Notes: generated by a model not told the origin, from the letters alone. A DNA stretch of 64,000 bases from Eopsaltria australis (GCA_034509425.1 JAVTVJ010000076.1:6014001-6078000); one strand, 5' to 3'; shown: positions 49,507 to 62,819, numbered from the stretch's first letter. Numbers and translations: made by a program.

Positions 49507-49643
49507 TGTCGTGGTTTTAGTTTGCTTACTCAGGTTTGTGGCTAAATGCCAGCACACTTACCTAAATTTACTTGATTGCTTGTTGTGAGATAAGGATTAG
49601 GAGTAGGCAAAGCAGGCTCAAACTTTATAAAGTACAAAGAAGT

Positions 49644-49649
49644 TTTATT
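49644..49649 (-). terminator. LTR polyadenylation signal AATAAA
   Basis: AATAAA on the - strand lies 137 bp before the LTR's 3' end, the expected position at the R/U5 boundary. Another - strand AATAAA at 50290-50295 is a possible earlier signal. Confidence 0.6.
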
Positions 49650-50820
49650 AATATATCTAAGACAAAGGGAAAAAAGGAAAAACAAAAAACTCAAGAAAAA
49701 AAAACCAGAACAAACTCCCCAGACCACCCCTCCTTCCCCACCTCTCCATTTCATTCTCCCTGACAACATACAGAAGACAACACTTTGACCTCTAGTCAGT
49801 TTACCACCTCAGAAACAGCTCTTGTTCCAGTTCATTTAGGGAGAGAAGTTTCTTTTGCTTACACCATGGATCTTCTGTAAGAAAAATACAGTTTTTATGG
49901 GCCTTCTGCCTCACCATTAACCGCCGCCCGGAGTAAAGTCCAGCTTAATGGTGGATCTCTCCCACACCAGTAGCCTTCCCACAGCCACTCTGGTGGGTTA
50001 TGAACAGTCCACAGGGTACCTGTTTTAAGGATGTCCAGTTCAATTGCAGCAACAAAGAAAATTCCTTCTTCTGTGCTTAGCAGCACAGGTTCTCCTGACA
50101 ACTCAGGTTCTCTAGCATTCTCCCCGGGACCAGGGCTCTGAGTCACAGCCTCTCTTCTCTCTTAGTTCTAGTTTCTCATCAGGCTGTACTTTTTCAACAC
50201 TTACTTGTCTGTACTTAGGTATTTCAGTTCATTGGCTGCAATAAGAACCTCACATCCCCCTTTGGACTATCTTCATATATTACAGAGAATTTATTAGCTC
50301 AGTCCCCAACCATGGTTCTCCAAAAGTTTTCAGCTTCACTCTTGAAGCAACTTCCCATGCACCTAGTATCAGTTCTGCTTTCTCACTGACTGTAAAGTCT
50401 CTGCGCTGCACTATGTAGATGTCTCACTCGTTCCTCTCTCTGCGAGGAAGGATGGGTGTCTGTGAGTTTAGTCCAGGCATGGAGAGAGTTAATCTCTGTC
50501 TCTCTCTCTCTCCGGCAGTGTAAAGATCACGTGCTCTCTGCCGGGCTGTTTGAACAGGTCCGAGCTGGATGCCAGACGCTCTCAAGAGTCTCTGCCCGGC
50601 TCTGCGGAGCTGGCTCGGCCTGGTAGGGCCATCTGGGCCCGGGGTGACAGGGCAGGGCCTGGCCTGAGCTGGATGGAGTCCGGCCCGGTCCTTGCCTGGC
50701 CCGGCTCTCCCTCTTGTGTAGCTGACACACCGGCTGAGCTGGATTTGCTGAAAATTCCAATCGTTTCCTCCCCCATGCCTGCCCGGCTGCAGCGGCACGG
50801 CTGCCGTAAAAACCTCCCTT

Positions 50821-50858
50821 CCCCCCCCCATCCCTCCTTTGGAAAGGGGGGGGGGGGG
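50821..50858. repeat. C9...G13 homopolymer inverted repeat
   Basis: A run of nine C (50821-50829) is followed 16 nt later by a run of thirteen G (50846-50858) inside the LTR leader. It can form a hairpin or G-rich structure. Run lengths are also prone to assembly error. Confidence 0.85.
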
Positions 50859-50952
50859 AAGCGCTTGGGCCTCACCAGTGAGAGAAGCAGGAGCTGCTCC
50901 TCTCTACACAGCAGCAGCAGGTCCAAAGAGGAAGAGCGTCAGAGAGTCTCTG

Positions 50953-51038
50953 CTTATATATGGTTTTTTCCTTGAAGGCGGACCAACTTTTTAATTGGTT
51001 TACCTACCTATCAATTCTTAAAACTACCTGATTATTGG
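50953..51038 (-). promoter_or_regulatory. LTR promoter: TATA box and two CCAAT boxes
   Basis: On the - strand, CCAAT boxes at 51038-51034 and 50998-50994 precede TATATAAG at 50960-50953. Spacing is 34 bp from the nearer CCAAT box to the TATA box. Transcription would start near 50925 and run antisense to the presumed contactin transcript. Confidence 0.65.
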
Positions 51039-51136
51039 CTCTCTCTCTCTCGCAGGAAGGAAGTTGTATTTCTTCCTGCATTCCTGCAGCCCAGATCACT
51101 TCCTAGATTTTGACCCCTCTGGCCTAACCCAGGACA

Positions 51137-51141
51137 GCTGG
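51137..51141. repeat. Target-site duplication GCTGG (right)
   Basis: It matches 49502-49506 exactly and directly follows the TGTCCTGG end of the LTR. Confidence 0.85.
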
Positions 51142-51245
51142 AGACACAGCTGATGGAGGTGAGGGCTGCAGGACTGTGCACACCTAGGACATCTAAACAA
51201 AAGTTCCTCCTGCCTTTTGTTTTTCTCTATGTTCCACTGCTAATA

Positions 51246-51376
51246 ATCTATAAATCTAAAAATCTATAAATCTAAAAATCTATAAATACATAAAGATATA
51301 AATATTTATATAAATATGTTTTATATAAATATATAAATGTATAAATATCTAAATATCTAAATATCTAAATATATGC
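51246..51376. repeat. Degenerate (CTATAAAT/CTAAATAT)n minisatellite
   Basis: Roughly 130 bp of short units such as CTATAAATCTAAAAAT, TATAAATA and ATATCTAAAT. It is nearly all A and T with a periodic C, and lies about 105 bp beyond the LTR's target-site duplication. Confidence 0.9.
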
Positions 51377-54300
51377 ATTTTCATAAAATGTCTCTGACAG
51401 AATACAGTGACAGGTTCTTCGATCACTGAAATTATAACCTGTATCAGTAACCAGCAGGAAATCAAATTCCAGTGAAGTGACCTGTAAACTTTTGTTTCTT
51501 TTTTTAGTTTAATTTAGCTTCCTTATAAAAGTTGTATTAGCCAAGGACCAAGTATTATATGTGCAGTAACTTTGACTTTTGCTTTCTGCAGATTTGTTTC
51601 ATAAACCTAACTGAGGCATGAGTTAAAACGATTTCATTTCTAAGTCTTATATGTTCACGTTACATGCAGACCATCTTCATTAATCTATTAGTCTTCCTGT
51701 TTCTCATACACACCTGCACTGATTCTATTAGGAGTTTTTTTATTTATCTTTAAATTTTCACTGGTATGTAAGACCACACTTCCTTTTCAGCCTTATTATT
51801 TTGTGCTTATAAGAAGCCCCTGAAGCAAGTATTATATATTCATTGAACCCTCAGGAGCCAGGCATATTTCAAACTAAATACCTGCACTGTCATAATTTTC
51901 TATAGCTTGTTACTTTAATTCAACTATTTGCCCCTCTTTCAACCTAATCCAGAAAACTCAAAAATTCCCATAGTTTCAAGGAAATTTCAGCCAGTGCACA
52001 CACAGGTTTTGGAAGAAACTGTGTGCATGTGTGCATATGCGTGTGCATTTGCTGTAAATACAGAGAATAAACCAGAAGATAATAGTCTTAATATAGTAAC
52101 ATAACAAGCTTAATCGGTGACTTGATTGGCATGACAGAAACTAGTGATGATTCTCATGCCAGTATTATTGATAGAGCTTTATTTTTTTCAGTAGAGACAC
52201 AAAGAAAAAAATGAGAGAAAGCATTGTTGCCCTACATATCAAAACTGCATGCTGATGTTCTCATGTTTATGAAGTGTGCAGAGAAACATATATGTTGAAT
52301 GACACTATCAAAATTAAAATAGACATAAGCAAGCATTTAATTTAGATGGACTTTTATTAGAGAGATCTACCAGGAAGCTTGATGAGGGCTTTTTTGTGAC
52401 TAGTTGTACAGCTGTTAGAAGCAAGAGATAACGATTATTATGGAAAAAAGGGGGAACAGCAACAAAGTAATGACCCTGAACATCACTGTTGCATTCTTGA
52501 ACAAATCCAGAGTCCAGGTCTTTAAAGAAGAAAGTCTGAAGCACTTAATCAGTGAAACAAAACCACAAGGACAAAATCATTCTTATGCATAGAACTAATA
52601 AGATGTGCAGTAAAACCACCTTGCTGCCCCATGAGCTTTTCTTCATTGATCTCAAACTCAAAGACTGCAGAATGTGGAAATGGGTATACTACTTTAGAAT
52701 AAGTATAAAAATATGTACATCAGGAGAATCAATAAGAATATCACATAAAATCATAAAAAAACTAGCAAGGAATAGCAAGTGCAAAAAGTAATTCTGCATG
52801 TATATAAACTTTAAGAAAATGAGCAAACAAAATGGCATGTTTCGGTTCAGCAGACAGTAAAAACAATAACAAATTGCTATGTAAAATCTTAAATATTTAA
52901 TATATATTTTTCATTCAAAGGAGAAATGAGAGGTTTTTGGATACAGCAACTAAAACAATCTGAAAATAATGAGGTTATCTGAAAGGGAAGCAGCATGCAT
53001 ATTTGTCTCAATTTTATTCATCCCTGGGTATCCATTTAGGGCCACTATTGAATTTTCGAATCCCAGTGTGGCCATTCCTCTAGTAAAGCAGATGGATGTG
53101 TACGTGCAGCAGTCCTTCACATATCCTTTCAGAATGATCAAAAGCCAGTCATGGTAGTGTGAGTCACTGTGCAGACAGTCCCTAAACTACCATGTGTGAG
53201 TACTAACACTGTTTTCTAGGTATGAACTAAACCTTTGCTACCAGAATAACGGTTCAGCCTAGAAAAATTACTATGGAACATAGTGGAAACACTCTCAAGA
53301 ACTGTCAGGAATGGTTAGAAGAAGATGAACTGGCTGCAGAGGTGAAGGTCTAGCCTAGGTAGATCGTAAATGTTCCCTATGGTTTTTTTCTGATTTTCTA
53401 AACATCTTCTTTTGATGTACATCCACATGATGTTTGCAATCTAAAAGGGGGCTCTACAGTTCCTTGTATGTGAATTCTTTGACAAGAAAAATGCAAGCAA
53501 CAAACTGCTCAGATTGAATGATGGTGTGATCCAAACTATTACTGCTTTTATACATGCCATCACTTATGATATTCTGGCCCTGACCAGCTGTGTGTCAGTT
53601 CTTTACATAGTTGTCTAAATAACACCTGGAGTGTCATGACTGTTTCAAGGTTTCAGTATACTTACTGCTAATAAAAGGAGTAAGACACAGGGTTGTTCTG
53701 AATAATCTTTAAGACTGGTTCCACTCCACATGCAGTGCATTTTAATAATATTTGGTATAGATTTATTGTTTTACTAGAGAACGTACATGAACATAAAAAG
53801 TTCATTAAAAAGTGCTTAGCTGAAAAGTTATTTTGAAGTTATTTACAATGCAGTTAGGGTTCTAACTTTTATGTCTTCTAAGGGAAAAACCTTCTTTAGT
53901 GTGTTTTTAAGCATACTGAAAAAAACAAATGGTCAAGCAGAAGCAGAAATTTTCTTCATACAAGGCGAAGTCAAAATGAATCCATTCTAGGAATAAAACA
54001 GCCCAAAGTTAATAAAAAACAAGTCTTTCTTATTCCATACCTATTATATTAAATACATGTTTTAATTAATCTCACCATGTAATTAAATATTTGACTCCAT
54101 GAATTAAATTGCAATTACACTTAAAAGAAAGCATAACTTAGATATAATTTCTTTATGAACTCTGTGTATCTTGTTCAGAGTTACTGTCAAGGTACTATAA
54201 AGAACACCAGGATATCAAATAAATATACCTCAAAACACTTAATAAATTGTTTTTTCAAAGCATATTAAACCTGAAATGGCACCTCTATTTAAAACAATTA

Positions 54301-55280
54301 TATTATGTTCAGTATGCTTTCTCTAAAATTTAAAATGCATATGTGTGTTTACATGAAGATTCTTGTGATGATGCACTTTTTTATACTTTATAGTTGAAAG
54401 GATTTTTTTTCAGTCATTAAATTTCACTTTTATCCTAGAAACTACTAAGAGAAACTATAGTTTGTACTTTTATACAACTTTAAAATGGGTGGGTGAAAAG
54501 GTTTGATTAATATATAAAAGAGAAAAAAACTCAGACATTTTTCTTTACCTCTATTTCATCATTATTTTATGCAAAATTTTTATCAAAAGCCAGAGTTGGG
54601 AAGGCACCCCTACCAAGCTCCCAGGAGTATTAATTCATGGGCAGCATCACCTCCATTATTCAAATCATGAAGTGGTTGTATTTGCATAGGCTTATTTTTA
54701 CTTTGCAAACTGGTTTTTCATTCAGATGGTTTCAATGATAGTGGTTTTGTCATAGGCATCCTTAAGAGGACAAGATTTAGATTTGATATACATGAAAAAT
54801 TACAAATAAGCAAAAGACTCATGGGAGACCTGTCATGCACCAGAATATTTCCAAATTTCCTTTTACAAAATGTATGCAGAAATCTGCATACATTTTATTT
54901 GCATGGAAAGAAGAAATATACTTTTAAAAAGCATTATTAAGGGCAGAAATATTGAATTGTTTCTTTTTAAGGACTTTATCTCTTATTATGGCAGTTGCTT
55001 GGCATCATTTTTCACATAATAAACACTGAAAGACTACCTGAGTACTATTGAGGAGTTTCTAATGTTTCTTTACATTAGTGTCTGTGTTAATGGAAAATAA
55101 AATTCTAAATTAAGCTATCCAGAATTTATAATTTATTTAATTAATGGTGTGTTTCTTTGTATGTAAGTTATTTTCTGATATAGCATCCATTGCTCTTCTG
55201 TAGCAAATAACTTCAAAACACAGACAGAATACTAATTCAATTTCACTCAAGATATAAAACACTGGGTATTATCTTCTGTT
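51377..55280. other. Unique AT-rich intronic sequence
   Basis: No gene seen. A TGTGTGCATGTGTGCATATG-type patch lies at about 52020-52045. A 30-bp perfect palindrome is listed separately. Confidence 0.55.
54867..54896. repeat. 30-bp perfect palindrome
   Basis: AAAATGTATGCAGA (54867-54880) and its exact reverse complement TCTGCATACATTTT (54883-54896) are separated by two A residues. It could form a hairpin or bind a dimeric factor. The ATGCA/TGCAT cores resemble POU half-sites. Confidence 0.95.
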
Positions 55281-55862
55281 GCAGCAGGGCCATCTGGAGC
55301 TGGTTGCCCAGGACTGCGTACTGGAGGCTTTGAAAACCCCCAAGCTGGGAGACTTTACCATCTCCCTGGGTCACCCGTGCGAGTGTTCAGCCACTCACAG
55401 TGAAAAAAAAAGTGTTTCCTGATGCTTGAACGAAATCCTCTGTACCTCAGTTTGTGCACATTGCCTCTCTCACTGCACATCACTAGAGTGGCTCTCTTTA
55501 AAGGCTGCATCCTCTTTGCACTGCCTTTTCAGGTCTCCTAATGGGAGAGATGCCCCAGAATCTTCATTTTTCACAGTACCTTGTAGAACTCTCTCCAGTC
55601 TGTCCATGTCTCTCTTGTGCTGAGGAGCCCAGAGCTGGACACAGTGCTTCAGCTGTGGCCTGCCTGGTGCTCAGCAGAGGGGAAGGATCACTTCCCTCCA
55701 CCTCCTGGCTAAGCTTTACTTAGTGCAGTTCAGGATACCACTGACCCTCTTCATGGTAAGGGCCTGCTGCTGGCTCTTGTTTAACCTAGTGTCCACCAGG
55801 ACCCCCAGGTCCTTTTCTTCCAAGCTGTTTTCCATCTGGCTACCCACCAGCATATTGGGCTA
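55281..55862 (-). mobile_element. Old CR1 LINE fragment (antisense)
   Basis: The complement of CR1 is seen in the order 3' UTR then ORF2 C-terminus. The TGGTTGCCCAGGACTG block is followed by CACCTCTCTGGG-like sequence in diverged form, then CAGTGAAAAAAAAAGTGTTTCCTGATG. The CCATGTCTCTCTTGTGCTGAGGAGCCCAGAGCTGGACACAG and GTGTCCACCAGGACCCCCAGGTCC blocks follow. The frames are heavily broken and the subfamily looks older than the others. The terminal repeat is not recognisable. Confidence 0.88.
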
Positions 55863-56264
55863 TGGTATCATAATTGAAAGACTACAGTTCCCAGACCTTC
55901 TGTGAATTCAGTAGGAACATGCAGATAGATATTAAAACTTAATCATAGAATGTACACATGTATATGGAATACTTTGCTTTCAAAGATCAAAAGCAACAAT
56001 GTTTTGCGTAATGGGATTTAGTATAGGGAAGAAAGAAAGTTTTCACCACGGTATTAATATTAAAGTTTCTACCCTGATTCTACTGCACATTTATTCTTTT
56101 TTCTCAATTGTATCAAAACCCACAGTCAATATTTATTTCTAATATATTGTAGAGCTTTTTGTTTTCCTCTGAATAGTGCAAATTCCTGTATCTCACAAAA
56201 GCTAGTAAATACTTTTGCTGAAAAATCCATGGCAGTAACAGAATCCCTGAAAATGTGGAGTTAT

Positions 56265-56318
56265 ACTTGATAATTCTTATGAGTCCCTTCCAACCTGAGA
56301 GATTCTATGATTCTATGA
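56265..56318 (+). mobile_element. Very short CR1 3' end (sense)
   Basis: The last 54 bp or so of a CR1: CTTGATAATTCTTATGAGTCCCTTCCAACC, then ATTCTATGATTCTATGA. It is severely 5'-truncated. The start is approximate. Confidence 0.88.
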
Positions 56319-59300
56319 TGGAATATATTGTGAATACTAAAACCTTACCAAGACTGGTATAATCTAGTCCTGTTTGACTGGGATGTCCTTCTGCACAATG
56401 TGTTAGTGTAAGAGCCTTTCTGGGTATTCCAGGTTTCTGTTTTACATTCCTGATGGCTATTCATCAGCTGAAAATCAAATGATAAGGGCTGAAATTGGAT
56501 CATCCTCCTTCATCCTTTCCCCAGCATTATCTGTGGCTATTGCTTCTCCTGTTTTGCTTATATCAGCTTCCTTAGTGACCTTTAGTGAGGAGAAAGTATC
56601 CTGGAGAGCTTCAGTAGACATAGCTTAAGCAAGGTTAGACCAATACAGTGGCACTGGAACCAGTGCTGTAGCACTGAATGTCAGACTGTGACACAGGAGA
56701 GGATTGCTAAATCTATGGTCAGCATGATATGGTTAATGAGCTGGAGTAAAAGTGAATTTAGTGTTCATTTACTCTGCATGCTACTGCTCTAGTGTTTCCC
56801 TGGGCCATGTACATACACACATACAAGTTTTTCATTCCAGAAAATCCTCTAGTAGCAAAGTTATTGACTGATCTTCACCATACTAAAACGGGAGCATTTT
56901 TACATTTAAGATACAGTATTTATTAGTAAGGGCAAAGTATTCCCATTAATAATTTAAGATAAACCATACCTGTCAAAATAAATGAGTGAAGTACAATTCA
57001 CACTGCTTTACTCTGGTACTACTTATTATGTGTGTTTACTTCATTTCTGTTTTAGAAGAATGACTAATCTCTTTGTGGTTTAAGGGAATGAGCAAAAATC
57101 TCTGTTACATTACTCCAGAAGTTACTAGTTTTACAGCTAGCAGCCCATGTACCAATTACAAAAAGTCATGAAGAGAAAATCTACATTTTTGTATATATTA
57201 TTTTAAGTGTTTGATTCAGGACTTTGGTCATCTGAAATATTTACCTGATGTAAGAAATTGTTTTCTCTGAAAGCAGTCTGTATTTGGTACTCATATGGGT
57301 TTAAAAGTAAAACCATGGGTTTGAATACTCTTCAGTATCTCTGTTGGCTAATAATGTGTTCACAGACACGAAAAATGAGGCAAGGAGTGAGAGAGTAAAT
57401 TATCCAAATAACTAACAGCCTGTAAAAAAAGGCATTGAGCCCAGGCTGCACTGATTTCTGCAGGTACCTCCCTTTCTGCTTCTCTATTAAAAACTGGTGT
57501 GTTCAGCAATGCAGTAAGTTGGAACTGTATTAAAGAGTACTGTCTTAAAACTATTTAACGTTTATGTGACAGTGTCATTCTGAAGTTATGTAATCTTTCA
57601 AACTGGTATCTGATGTGTTGGTGATCTTGATGCAATTTTAGACTCCATTGTAAACTGAAAAGAAAATTGCCATTTATGAACAGTACACTCCTGATTGAGT
57701 ATTGCCACATTTAAACAAAAAAGTAAATTTCATACTATGAATTTAAAATAATGATGATGGCAGACATTTAAAAATCTCATTCCCTTTATGTGTTTTCACT
57801 CTCTTTCGACTACATGGGATTTTTTTTATTCTTGGAGTTTTATTTTTTGCATAAAAAATATCCAAATATTTTACTTTGATGATCTGTTCATTGTGCTCAC
57901 TGACTTAAACAGCCTCCATTCTGACTCTCTTGTCATAGTAGAGTCTGTGATTTATCTGTTTTCATATCCGTAAAGATACAGCCTTAACTAAGTGGTCTCT
58001 TGCATAATCAGACTGGCTTTGAGTTCACTAAATGTAATCTTACACTGTGTATCTCAATTAATCTTGCAGACTGTGGCTAATCACATCCCCACCAGGCAGG
58101 CTCACATATCTCACCGAGCTGGATTATTAAAATCCATATTTCACGTTAACAGCCATGTGTGTGAGATTAGTTTCTAAGTAGTAATGCACCTGCCATAAAT
58201 ACCTCATATCTGGTATCTTCTGAAATACTGCTGCTGTCAAAGATGAAAAAGCATGATGTGCATTCAAAACTAGTTTACATTTCTTTTTTATGGGCAAGTG
58301 ATTTTTTTTCTTGATTCCTTTGCTTTGTTCTGATATACCTGAAAATCTATACAGCACAGCCTGTAATGAAGACAGAACCTGGGAAAAGATATATTCTGGA
58401 AGAATTGATAGAAGAATATGATTATATTAACTTTATTCATTTTTTATCTTTTCAAGTAAAAGCTTAACTGTGAAAACCTGCATTAAGTTAGGCTCATACC
58501 ATTAGATGTACATTAAGGGCTAAATTCCATTTTACAGTAAAACTTTTTAAATCTGGAGTAACTCCAGTAATCTCAGTTGGTCTAGAAATTGCCTTAGAAT
58601 TGTCATTTTGCTAATTACATCCTGGAATAAAACACTTTCCATCCGATCAGTAGACTATTAACAGATGATCCAGACACTGAATCCTGGAGTTTCAAATCTC
58701 TTGGGTCTGTAAAAGAAAGTAATGCTATACTTCAAGCTCAATACTTTTAAAAGGAAGAATTTCTGTTTAACTCCCTGTATTCCTCAAGAAAATAGCTGCA
58801 CTAATACCTGGGATTTGCAGTAAAGACCAAGCAGACTTTTTTCTCTGAACCTTGCTTAAAAGATATCTTTGGCTTAACAGGACATAAGAGGAGTTAAAAG
58901 TGTACAACTACAAGCAAATAGGCTTTGCACAGAATTGCTGAATGGGATGATGCTTTACTTAAAGGAAATAAAAGAGATTAGAATGTTTATTATTTTCCTA
59001 ATGCATTGCTCCTTAATTTAGCTTCTCATTCCTGTAGGAGTGTGTCAAGGTCTCTCTGCATTCAGGCAAGTAGTGTTTGTCTCACAGCTGTCAGGCAGAG
59101 GCAGCTCAGGCTGACTCGTGGGATTGATGAGCACAGTCCCTGCCCTTCCACAGCTTTCCAGGCTTCCTGTCAGGTGAAAGCTTGAAAAGCCCCTGCTTGG
59201 AGCTCACAGATTCTTGACAGACAAAACGGCTGTTCTGGTGATTTGCAACCTGATTGCTCCATCTTTTCTAATGAGCAAAAGCTGGTTTAGAGCAGCTACA

Positions 59301-62300
59301 TTTCCCTGGCGTGGTCTTGATCAGTGTTGGTGTATAGTCCTTGGAATTGTGATGCCTGGAGGAGGTAGGGAGACAATGGAGAAGAAGAGGGGCTAGATAC
59401 TCCTATCATGATCTGGAGTCTTGTTAAGGACCATATAGTAAAATCATAACTTTACCAAAATATGGCAGGCTGTATCAGTAGACTCTTCAAACCAGATTTT
59501 TGCAGATTTTCTTTTCCTGTAAGAATCTATCATTCAAATGTAGATGTAAACTGAGAGAAAACATAGTCAAAATGTTTCTGTTTCCAGGGCTTTCAAATAT
59601 CCTTCAGGTCTATCGTTACTAAATAACCATGCTAAAATAATTTTGGTTTAAGATTTTAAAATTATGATAAGAATGAGATTATTGCAAGAAAGCAGAAATA
59701 GAAATGATTGTTTAAAAATTCAGTACCAGCTGATGATCCTTCATATATTCAGCAACATAATTTCAAAGGTATAGTTCAAATATGCAGAAATGGTGGATGC
59801 AAAGGAAAAGTTATTGGAAACTCACAGTCACTTATGCATTACACATGCCCAAGTAAGAAAAAGCAGCTGATTGTGCCATATATTACATATGTCACAATTA
59901 CAATTTTGAAGTTGCATTCCATAGTGTGTGTTCCCTGGTATATTGAATTCTGTGTAAGGGTAGTGGTCCACTTTTAAATTTTCCTAAACTGTTTTATTTT
60001 TAAATTACAAGTCTACCACAAGGAGAAAGAGTTATTTGGATTTACCATTGCTTATCTTTTGCAAACCTTCATATGAAGTCATATCAGTCACAAATTGCTG
60101 TTATGTTTTGAAGCAGATCATAGAAAGTGGAAAAATGCATCAAGACAAATCAGACACCATGCTTCTGGGTAACTGCTGAACACCCTCCAGAGACGCACAA
60201 ACAAGAATAAGAAACATGTTCTAAGTCCCGAGGTCAAATGCTTTACCTAAGAAGTACATTAATCCCCTGGAGAAGTGCTGCTTTGAGAGTTTAATTTCTT
60301 GTAGGCAATAGAAATCAGGAAAACAAAAAACAGCAGAAGCCATCCAACCCTGTGCATCCACTGACATAAAATACCAGGAGGGTATAATATTGTCAATAAT
60401 ATAGCAGTTCCTAGGAGCATTTTACAAATTCAGAACAAATAACTCCTGCAAGGAATTTATCACCCCAAAATCTGTAGTCAGCAGGAGAGCAGACCAGCTA
60501 CCTAATGTAATGGAGAATGATAACTGCACAGGATTTTCAGACCTGGACATAAGTAACTGAAACCACAACCTTATAATTTTTATAGAAATTATTCTGAAAT
60601 ACTGATTTTATATGCCTCCTAGCCAGCTAGTCAGCCCTTTCTATTTCTCTATACTCTAACTGTCAAGTTATTACTTTTCAGTGTTCAAAAACTGAAATAC
60701 ACTGTAATAGTGCTGCAAACTGTTAGATCTCTGATCAGTGCTGGATTTCAGATTGAATAGGTTGCAGCAAAGTAACTGACCAAAACCGACCAAATAGGTG
60801 CATGTGGTGATATTTGCATAAAGAACTAGACTGATATGGAGAATAAACATATTTTTAATCTTAATTGTTATTAATGACTATGTTCAATTGCACATAAAGG
60901 TGATCTCGTTTCCTTCCCTAATATTATTTGTCTGTTTGTATGAAGAGAGCTGACTATGAAAATCCTTCCGTGAGTTTGGTATCATTCTACCAGCAGAATA
61001 TGATAAATTATGTTATTAGCATCAAATCAGTGTTAACCACTCTTTGAAGCAGGGAAAAATAGTAATTTGAAGTTTTAAATTTTAAAAATTTTAATTATTA
61101 AACATCTTTTCATACACTGACTGCCTTAATTTGCATGAAATATGTGAAGACTTCCAGCACTTTCTTCAATGTAGTGCATTAATTTGCTTCAAATTAAATA
61201 TAAGGCAACTTAACCAAGTTAACAGTCTGCAGAACTATTATGTTTCTGAATATATACTATTTACTTGTCAAGCAAACAGTGTTCAGCATGAGAGGGGATA
61301 CTAGTGCCTGGGGAAGAAAGGGATCAATTCAAAGACTGTTTCTTCACCAGCAAAATATTTTTACCCACAATACCTTCTGAATGCCTTATAAGCCACTTTC
61401 AAGTAACAGTTTTACCTTGGACTTTCAGGATATAAATCACGGCTTTAGCTGGAGATAGAGGAAAGAGGATTTGATGTGCTAAAGGTTTGCAACAAGTGAG
61501 CAGAAAGAAATGTTTGGGTAAACCCCAAAACCACCTACAGCATTCTCAAAGACTACCACTCAAATCTGTACAGAAAAATAGGCTCCCCATCATCAGGGAA
61601 CTTGCAGAGAGAATACAGGAATGCTACATTTTGCTCTTAAACTGTTAATTTCTATGAAGAAAATTAAGTGAATGTGTGAAAACACGAAAAAATTCAGATT
61701 TTCTTGAATAAGTGAATAAGCAGGTTTTGAAAAGAATCTAGACTCCTTCATTTCCACATTAATGCCATTACCAAGAGGCTTTCTTATTTTCTCTCCTCTG
61801 CCTGAAGAATTCTCAATTAATTAGATAGAGAAAATTTGATCAGAAAACCTGAGGGAACCAGTCCTGAGAACAATCTGTGCCTCATGTGTGGGCTGTCTGG
61901 CCAAATAGGAGGATCAATTTCCAAACTTGAATTGGAATCAGAAATTCAGGAAATTTGAAACTATTAATCTTATTCATATGTAGTCTTGTCTTCTCTTCAA
62001 GTACAGAATACTGCCTGCCTAAAATTTTGTATCAAAGCATGCCAGCAGCTCTATCCTTTTCTTTACATCACCTCTTCATGAAAGATACTGCAGAATTTTC
62101 TGTAAATTTGTTTTCTGTTGTCTTTTCCATGTAAGCCTACTAACCACTAGTACTGTTAAAAAAGCTGAGTCCACAGAAGACACACCTGCATGATATCTGA
62201 TCTTGATTTGCTGTGCCAGTTGTTCTCTTGTCCTGGGAATAAAATATCCAATGCTGTGTTATTTTAATAAAAGCTGAGGTGACAAAGTGAGCACCTGTGT

Positions 62301-62819
62301 TTTTGTTCACTCCACCTACTTGCCCTGGTACTTTGCGGTCTTATCTCACTGCAGCAGCAAAACCCATGTGGCCACCATTACTGAGAGTACTGTCTGCTCC
62401 ATACAAGTTTAAATGTTATTCTTTACTCAAGGAAAAAAAATTATATTCAAAACCATTGACTCTAGACAGCTGCTTTTACAAATTATTTTTTTATTCTAAA
62501 CAATTTTATACTTGATCTTCCTCTTTCAGGTCATGAAAGGATAACCTACTGATTATATAAGGATAAACCTTGGTAATATCAGAAGAAATATCAGACTATA
62601 TTTAAGAAGAAAAAAAATTCTCACCCCCAATCCCTGTAGAAAATAGAATAATTATTTTCTCCAACACCCTTAAGAACTAGATTACTTGAAATAAAGGTTA
62701 GAATAACCACTTAAGAAATGCCCACGTATAATTTTATCAATGGCTGTAAATGAATGGGAACAGAAAACAGATTTGGGTAAAAGCATGACTGATGCTGCAA
62801 ACAGTAGAATTAAATATCA
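56319..62819. other. Unique AT-rich intronic sequence
   Basis: No exon, RNA gene or clear repeat seen in about 6.5 kb. The patch 59020-59220 is less AT-rich, but carries no coding or repeat signature I recognise. Confidence 0.55.

Larger units (their letters stand above)
49507..51136 (-). mobile_element. Solo LTR of an avian ERV (ERVL-like), 1,630 bp
   Basis: On the - strand it runs from TGTCCTGGGTTAG to ACCACGACA, termini with TG...CA form and short inverted ends. It is flanked by a perfect 5-bp duplication, a length typical of class III (ERVL-like) elements. In - strand order there are two CCAAT boxes (51034-51038, 50994-50998), a TATA box (TATATAAG, 50953-50960) and a GC-rich leader (about 50510-50860) with a C9/G13 homopolymer pair. 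Several hundred bp of moderately GC-rich sequence follow, then an AATAAA at 49644-49649, 137 bp before the end. The termini do not recur inside, so this is not a two-LTR provirus. No gag, pol or env domain is seen. The distance from TATA to the last AATAAA is about 1.3 kb, which is unusually long. The order of parts is intact. Confidence 0.88.

Noticed and set aside
49895..50146. 83-codon tryptophan-rich - strand frame inside the LTR
   Set aside because: Its start is a GTG with an in-frame stop 24 nt upstream and no ATG. No retroviral or host domain is recognised.
50424..50975. Several 75-140 codon frames on both strands
   Set aside because: They lie in the GC-rich leader of the solo LTR, where stop codons are rare. 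No domain is seen and both strands are open.
49507..51136. Two-LTR provirus
   Set aside because: Neither terminus recurs inside the interval and no gag, pol or env domain is present, so it is a solo LTR.
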